Below the pieces are notes generated by a model, which saw nothing but the letters and a program-made list of their open reading frames with translations, did not search any database and was not told the origin of the DNA. This document shows positions 58,117 to 64,000 of a DNA stretch of 64,000 nucleotides, piece by piece. Numbering within the stretch: the first letter of the stretch is position 1; every line of letters begins with the position of its first letter. This DNA is from Trematomus loennbergii. Taxonomy: Eukaryota > Chordata > Actinopteri > Perciformes > Nototheniidae. Made by a program: the position numbers and the translations under genes. Location: contig JAAOOA010000614.1 in assembly GCA_012861695.1 (NCBI GenBank), positions 137,001 through 201,000 on the forward strand. Reading direction: 5' to 3'.

Positions 58117-59054
58117 TCGACCAGAGAAAAGAGTCTGACGTCAAACCCTGCAGACCCATTCACAACCTCTCCCTCTCGTTTCCGTCCCTCTCTCTTTGCC
58201 AAGCCTCTGACACCCCGAGTTAAAGAGCACACTGATTGGCTGTCGGTAACAAATGGAGAGCAGCTGCTGAGTCTTCAGGGGACAAACAAACGGAGAGAAA
58301 AGGTAAAAGAGGCGAGAGGAGGTGAGGCTCACGACCAATAAAAGGCGGTTATTGTGTTTAAAGGGCACATCATGATTTACAGTATTCATTTAGAAATGAC
58401 AAAAAGTTTGAGTTCCTTGAAGATATACAGTTTCCCAGTCAGCTTCTTACAATGAGCATTGTGTGTCCTACATAAACACTCACTTTGTGACACATTAGGA
58501 GCAGCTTTGGTTCCTTAATATAAGATATTTCTGTATTTGTGTCTGTTTTTTTATGCACGTCCATGCCCCTATGTGGATCCAGCAACATTTGAATAAAAAT
58601 ATTATGGTAGTTTCCCTTTGGTTGCAAAGATACTGTCAAATGTTTAGTATTGGGAATTCTATCGTGAAACCAAGTCCCTATGGATTAAGCTTCTCAAGAC
58701 ATTAAGAAATAAACCCTTTTTCCAAAGTGTGATTATTGCTTATTTTGTCTTAAAAACGTAGACACAAAACACATTTTATACTCGAGATACCTGACCTTTA
58801 AATCGATGCTAAGCAAACTAGTTGTTTGTTCCGTCCCTTTGATACGACACACAACCCATTTAAAATAACTCTCATCACTTTTAAACACTTTTAAACACTT
58901 TTGAAACAGTTAACTTATGCAAGAAAACTACTGGTTAAGGTTTAGGAACAGATTGTTGTTTGATGATGGCTCTCACGGGATTGTTGACATCCACCTGGAT
59001 TCATCTTGTTCTTATTTATAGACACATGCATTCTCAAGCATTTGGACTATCTGT
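58115..59054. other. Unassigned non-coding sequence
   Basis: No gene. It carries a triple 'acttttaaac' micro-repeat near 58875-58900. Confidence 0.4.
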
Positions 59055-59190
59055 TGTAAATGTATTATCTTTTTAATTTACACACGACATCTATTGTACG
59101 TCTGTCAGTCCTGGAGAGGGATCCTCCTGTTGATCTCCCAGAGGTTTCTTCCATTTTTCTTCCATTAACTGTTGGGTTTCTTTGGGGGTC

Positions 59191-59223
59191 TTTCAAGGTT
59201 CAAGGTTCAAGGTTCAAGGTTCT
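59191..59223 (-). repeat. L2-group 3' tail, minus strand
   Basis: 'tcaaggttcaaggttcaaggttctttatttgtc' is the reverse complement of the tail of the LINE at 3036-4999. Confidence 0.75.
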
Positions 59224-59815
59224 TTATTTGTCATACAGAACAGCGCTGCTAGGATCCTGATGAGGGTGCGCAAATATGACCACATCACCCCCATCCTTAA
59301 AGCACTGCACTGGCTACCCGTAGAACTGAGGATAGAATTCAAGGTCTCCGTCCTCACCCACCAGTGTGTCCATGGCACTGCCCCTCCCTACCTCAAGGAA
59401 CTCCTCACCACCCATACTTCCTTGCGGACCACCCGCTCCAGCAACTCCTACCTGCTCAAACCCCCCAGGACTAAGCTCCGTACCATGGGAGACCGGGCCT
59501 TCTGCTCGGCTGCCCCCAGTCTGTGGAACGCTCTCCCCGACCACATGAGAGCACCACAGAGCGTGGAGGCTTTTAAAAAAGGCCTCAAAACCCACCTTTT
59601 CAAAAGAGCCTTTGCCTAGACCCCTTTTACCATCCTTTTATCTTTATTTTTATTTTATTTTTTATTTTTTTTATTGCTTTTTATTAATTCTACCGTGTTG
59701 TGTCATGTCTATTTATACTGTTCCTGCTCACCGCCTGTAGCACTTCGGGATTTGAATTTCAAATATGAAGTGCTTTATAAATGGAACCCATTATTATTAT
59801 TATATTATTATAGCT
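59224..59815 (+). mobile_element. L2-type LINE 3' end
   Basis: 5'-truncated LINE. An intact frame (to 59619) encodes the C-terminal end of an L2 ORF2: QNSAARILMRVRKYDHITP, LKALHWLPVELRIEFKVSVL, MGDRAFCSAAPSLWNALPDH and FKKGLKTHLFKRAFA. The 3' UTR ends 'gaagtgctttataaatggaa' plus (TTA)n. It is a transposon fragment, not a host gene, although the frame is undamaged. Confidence 0.85.
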
Positions 59816-59968
59816 ACAGAATAGTTATGTCGATGAAAATCTTAGGTCACAGGCTTCTCCTTGTCCGATGTGAGGGTCCAATGACAGAGGGGGGTCGTAT
59901 TCATAATCTGTACAAACTGTAAAGTCCACTGAGACAAAATGTGTGATATTGGGTTATATAAATAAACC

Positions 59969-59975
<7 letters not shown>

Positions 59976-60011
<36 letters not shown>
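59976..60011. repeat. (GATT)n simple repeat
   Basis: Nine units of GATT following the retroelement end 'aataaaccttgatt'; it serves as that element's tail. Confidence 0.95.
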
Positions 60012-60013
<2 letters not shown>

Positions 60014-60844
60014 CTATTTGGGAATGTTTGCCTTGTGCTACCATTTTATAGACGAACCAATTAAGAGTGTGTCGTATTCATATTCTGTACAAACTGTAAA
60101 GTCCACTGGATAAAAATGGGTACGTCTGTGACGAAAGACGTTACGTTAAAAATAAGTCGACCTCTAACCTCTTAGTTTACAACAGGACATCATGTTAAAT
60201 ATCAAGATAAATATATACTGTAAAATGCTGCTTGTACAAATGCCTTACGAGGTTGTTTTTTTGGGGAGGACAGGCTGTCTCGTCCCTGATGGCATATACC
60301 AATGTACTGATTTTAATGATGGTGGGCTGCTGCATTAGAGGATGTCCCATAACCCCAGAAAATGAACCTGGCGCCACGTTTTCCAAAAAGCTAAGTTGTT
60401 AGAGCTTTCATCCACCCTTAATTAGAAATCAAATTTAAATGGAAGGGAGGAAAAACGTCTGATCCATCCAAAAGAAGGATAGGAGTACTTTATGAGAAAT
60501 GAGGAGAAATTATGCAAATAACATGGCAAATTATAATTTATGGAGCAGTTTTAATATCAATATTTAAGCAAATGTATGGAACTTAATGTAGAAAATAAGT
60601 GCTGTCCTCGAAAAAAGCTCTTAAACCCTGTACGGAAAAACTGGCCATTTAATTTATAAAAGGCTTTAGAAGTAAAGTTATGGGTCGGCTTGGGAAGGCC
60701 AAACGTCAGTTATTTCCTGACATAAAAACAGGTTGAAAAAAAGTATTCAACAACTCACAGGAAAAGATCTTCCACGAGTATGATACATGGGATTTTATAA
60801 GATGACCCCTTAGATTTTTGTGTCTCCTGTTAACTGTGCAATGG
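60012..60844. other. Unassigned non-coding sequence
   Basis: No gene. Includes a second partial copy of the retroelement end at 60065-60110. Confidence 0.4.
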
Positions 60845-61140
60845 ACCATTTCAGATCTTGTACTTGAGTAAAAGTAGAAGTATCAGATCTTGAGTAAAAG
60901 TAGAAGTACTCCGATCTTGAGTAAAAGCAGAAGTACTCAGATCTTGTAGTTGGTAAAGTAGAAGTACTGAGATCTTGAGTAAAAGTAGAAGTACTCAGAT
61001 CTTGTACTTGAGTAAAAGTAGAAGTACTCAGATCTTGTACTTGGGCTGCTGCATTAGAGGATGTACTTGAAAATAAGTAGTACAATATAAATAATTAGTA
61101 CAAGAACCTAAAACGTATTTGTACTACTTGAGTAACTTCC
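60845..61140 (-). mobile_element. hAT-like non-autonomous element fragment with minisatellite
   Basis: Reverse-complement units of the minisatellite at 54596 ('cagatcttgtacttgagtaa' plus 'aagtagaagtact'), ending 'ctacttgagtaacttcc'. Partial copy. 'gggctgctgcattagaggatgt' (61026) also occurs at 60325-60345, a local duplication. Confidence 0.65.
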
Positions 61141-61645
61141 AATGTTCTTAAATATAACCCAATAGGCAACAGAGGATGATGGACACTGACCATCCATGTA
61201 AACAGAGTAATTTACCCCACAGATGTTTGGATTACAGGTTCTTGTCACCATTGTATTGACCATTGATAAGGAATGTCTCTCACCTTGTCTCCAGGGGTGT
61301 AACTGTGCTCCCTCCCCGAACACAGAGTGCGATATCCGGCTTACTGTCCTCTGTTGTCGGGCTGACGATATCTTCTACGGTTCTAGCTGGAGGTTAGCAT
61401 CAAAGCTAGCTGGAGGTTAGCATCGAAGCTAATTACGTTTTTCTTTTTTTTTTCTTGTCTTTCAACTTTATTGAACAATTATTCCAAGACTTTAGAAAAA
61501 GGCACATAACACCAGTGTTCATTACGTACATTCAAAACTGAGGGCATTATGAACAGGGAACAGAACATCATTAAATGTGTTTCTTGATTACTTTTCTGAA
61601 ATTACCATTAAAATAGCCTAATTTTAGTTTGGTAGCTTACTTTAA
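61141..61645. other. Unassigned, with a 26-bp duplication
   Basis: 'agctggaggttagcatc(a/g)aagcta' is present twice in tandem at about 61385-61433. A T-rich tract at 61440-61455 may be the minus-strand poly(A) of a retrocopy. No gene. Confidence 0.4.
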
Positions 61646-62131
61646 AGTGGACCTATCATGCTATATTATAATAATATAGTGTAGGACCATACCTATATAA
61701 GGCATATTTATACTTTTTTTTTTCAAAATACCAAACAGATCATGCATTTTAGCCATATCTCATTTCGCTCAATTTGACATTGTTTAGCTCTTTTTGAAAG
61801 GGCTGATTCTGTGAGAACAGCACCACCTACTGGCCTGGCATATGTACTACAGCGTCTCCAGCGCTTTCGAACGGCAATGAACGTGGCTGTCTCCTCCTGA
61901 TTGGTGGAGTTGGCCCAATAGCCGTAGCGCCACCGTCCTGACGTCAGGACAGTGTTCAAATCTGGATCAGTTTTTATCAGATCCGTTGCAGCCCCTTTTT
62001 TAGCGATTTGGGTATGGAGGAAAATAGAGAGGGTTGTGTTTTCTGACACTTGGTGAGTTCCCTGGAACACCGGGGACACATATTCATGTATAAAAGACGT
62101 ACAAAAGTGCATTTTGCATGATAGGTCCCCT
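61646..62131. mobile_element. TTAA MITE family A, complete copy
   Basis: AGTGGACCTATCATGC at the left and GCATGATAGGTCCCCT at the right, TTAA at 61642-61645 and 62132-62135. 486 bp, no coding capacity. The right half is near-identical to the reverse complement of 31403-31730. Confidence 0.88.
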
Positions 62132-62932
62132 TTAAGTATAACATCGATGCTAATACCGTTTTACCTTTATTTTAATAAGCACTTTGAATGCACTGCGTTA
62201 TCTTCTAAAGATGGTAGGCCTATTCATACATTAAATACACACCCTCAAAAAACATTGATTGTGTACCCTTGTAAATCAAAAAGGTATCCTACACTTTACC
62301 TTTGCCTTTGGTCATGTTGATAATTTTAGAAGTAGGCTATTTTTCCGAGAACCGGGTTAAATGGAAACAAATATTCTGCAAACATTAGAAATGGAAACAA
62401 TTTATTTTGGGCCTCTCGAGTAGAAAGGTAAAAAGGTTTACAACATGTTTACTGTGGACTGTGGTAAGTGCACTTCTTTTAAGGGTTGGAGTAAAGTCAC
62501 ATTTCTACTGGAAAGTCTTACAAATATAGTTCATACACAAATTCTAGCAGCTCTATCTGAATATTAAAATATATAAAAACTAGCCATACTACGGCTCAAA
62601 TACAGCCCAGTTTTATGAGACTACAACATGACCTAACCTTAGTTAGTTCCTTTGCTGGAAAAGCTTCACACCCACCAACGTTTATAAAATGTGACCTCCA
62701 GCGGTGACACCACACTGCTCAGCAAGAGAGGGGAATAACGACTAATTGCCTGTATGAAACTTCTCATTTGACCTGAGGAAAACCTTGTGTTTTTTTATAC
62801 TGGCCTGGCAGTAGAAATGGGGGCGGAACGCAGCTGTAATTGGTTTCTGTTTACTAGTAATCCTGCCACAGACAAAACCCGCAAGCAATTAGCCTGACAG
62901 CTCAGGCTCTGTCAGTACAAAACGGGCACTGG
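62132..62932. other. Unassigned non-coding sequence
   Basis: No gene or repeat end seen. Confidence 0.4.
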
Positions 62933-62938
62933 GTGTGT

Positions 62939-62969
<31 letters not shown>

Positions 62970-62971
62970 CA

Positions 62972-63002
<31 letters not shown>

Positions 63003-63113
63003 TGTGTGTGTTGTGTGTGTGTGTGTGTGTGTGTGTGTGCATGTGTGTTGTATGCGGGTGTGTGTGTGTTTGCATGCGTGTGTGGTGTGTGTGGTGTGTG
63101 TGTGTAAGCATGT

Positions 63114-63157
<44 letters not shown>
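62933..63157. repeat. (GT)n microsatellite, interrupted
   Basis: About 225 bp of GT repeats broken by GC, GG and CATG variants. Long Cys-Val or His-Thr frames here are artefacts. Confidence 0.97.
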
Positions 63158-63158
<1 letters not shown>

Positions 63159-63512
63159 ACGAGGGAAAATGTAATCAGGCTGACGGAGACATGAGATTAA
63201 AATCATCTCTTTTGTCCTGGTTTCTTTTTCTTTCTGCTCCTTACATATCTGGTATGACAACATTAGCGAGGCGTCCAATAAGAATGACTCTTGCTGCGTT
63301 CCTCCAGGGGAAAAAATATACCAGAATATATTTGATGTGCATCAATGTCAATCAATATCTACACGTTGTGATATGACAGGACTGTTTTGGTATGACTCAC
63401 CGCTCGTTGTTTTTTTTTGTCCATGCTACAAATGCGGCGGGAAATTATTCAATTGGTTTGTCAGAACATATTCGGGTGCAATACAGATGATTTTTATGGT
63501 GATTATAAATGC

Positions 63513-64000
63513 TCCAAGTGGGAATGAGTCCTTACCCAAGTGAAGGAGTTCAAGTATCTCGGGGTCTTGTTCTCGAGTGAGGGAACAATGGAGCGTGAGA
63601 TGGGCCGGAGAATCGGAGCAGCGGGAGCGGTACTGCAGTCGCTTTACCGCACCGTTGTGACGAAAAGAGAGCTGAGCCAGAAGGCAAAGCTCTCTGTCTA
63701 CCGGGCCATTTCCCTTCCTACCCTCACCTATGGCTCATGAAGGATGGGTCATGACCGAAAGAACGAGATCGCGGATACAAGCGGCCGAGATGGGTTTTCT
63801 CCGCAGGGTGTCTGGCGTCTCCCTTAGGGATAAGGTGAGAAGTTCAGTCATCCGGCAGGGACTCGGAGTTGAACCGCTCCTCCTTCGAGTCGAAAGTAGC
63901 CAGTTGAGGTGGTTCGGGCACCTAGTAAGGATGCCACCTGGGCGCCTCCCTAGGGAGGTGTTCCAGGCACGTCCAGCTGGGAAGAGACCGAGGGGTAGAC
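63513..64000 (+). mobile_element. RTE/Rex3-like LINE 3' end, copy 3, cut by window end
   Basis: Nearly identical to copy 1 from 'ctccaagtgggaatgagtcc' onward: VKEFKYLGVLFSSEGTMERE, TVVTKRELSQKAKLSVYRAI, then (after a frame change at 63733) MGFLRRVSGVSLRDK and LRWFGH. It begins abruptly at 63513, about 190 bp 3' of the start of copy 1, as expected for independent 5' truncation. Confidence 0.82.

Larger units (their letters stand above)
59055..59975 (+). repeat. Fish retroelement 3' end split by nested insertions
   Basis: The left half (59100-59190, 'cctggagagggatcctcctg...cagaggtttcttccattttt') and right half (59855-59975, 'gtccgatgtgagggtcc...gtattcataatctgtacaaactgtaaag...gttatataaataaacc') are parts of one common fish repeat end. 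They are separated by 59191-59820, which holds other LINE pieces. A second copy of the right half is at 60065-60110. Confidence 0.6.

Noticed and set aside
59182..59619. Intact 145-residue gene
   Set aside because: The sequence is the C-terminus of an L2 LINE ORF2, so I list it as a transposon fragment, not a host gene.

Overview
This window looks like teleost fish nuclear DNA. It is AT-rich and non-coding for most of its length, packed with long (CA)n/(GT)n microsatellites, and full of fish-type retroelements (L1, L2-like, RTE/Rex3-like with a GATG tail, tRNA-derived SINEs) and short TTAA-flanked DNA transposons. The only convincing host gene is a fish-type NLR receptor on the minus strand: repeated N-terminal exons, then RING, then FISNA-NACHT, then LRR exons with canonical splice sites. 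I see no bacterial features, CRISPR array, rRNA or functional tRNA.

Layout. 1-1000: a retroelement tail, a TTAA MITE end, a 24-bp CCAAT-box tandem repeat and three weak micro-exon candidates on the minus strand. 1007-11135: an old plus-strand L1 (ORF1 and ORF2) broken apart by later insertions: an L2-like LINE, a 1.16-kb TTAA element, a GC-rich hAT-like element with a perfect 34-bp palindrome, and a small L2 tail. 11451-22403: the NLR gene on the minus strand. Its LRR exons lie in tandem units of about 935-945 bp, and two solo LTRs sit in duplicated introns. Its NACHT exon has a one-base frameshift, one LRR exon is truncated, and one N-terminal exon has been replaced at its start by a CA microsatellite, so the copy is probably a pseudogene (or carries assembly errors). 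23700-30900: GGACTC-type degenerate arrays, SINEs, and a GC-rich, apparently young Ty3/gypsy-like LTR element (24371-29334, minus strand) with a perfect 5-bp target duplication.

31400-64000: I recognise no host gene. Dispersed repeats dominate: copies of TTAA MITEs, a nested pair of TTAA elements (36559-38364), a 2.26-kb Helitron-like or inverted-repeat element (34155-36412) holding a tandem array of seven RFX/X-box-like palindromes, three RTE/Rex3-like 3' ends, L2 3' ends, hAT-like non-autonomous elements with internal minisatellites, and other MITEs.

How the parts relate: the NLR exons are phase-compatible from the N-terminal repeats through RING to NACHT, so they belong to one transcription unit. 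The transposable elements record several rounds of insertion into each other. Single-base indels in coding relics and between the two LTRs of the young element are more frequent than substitutions, so some breaks could be sequence-consensus errors.
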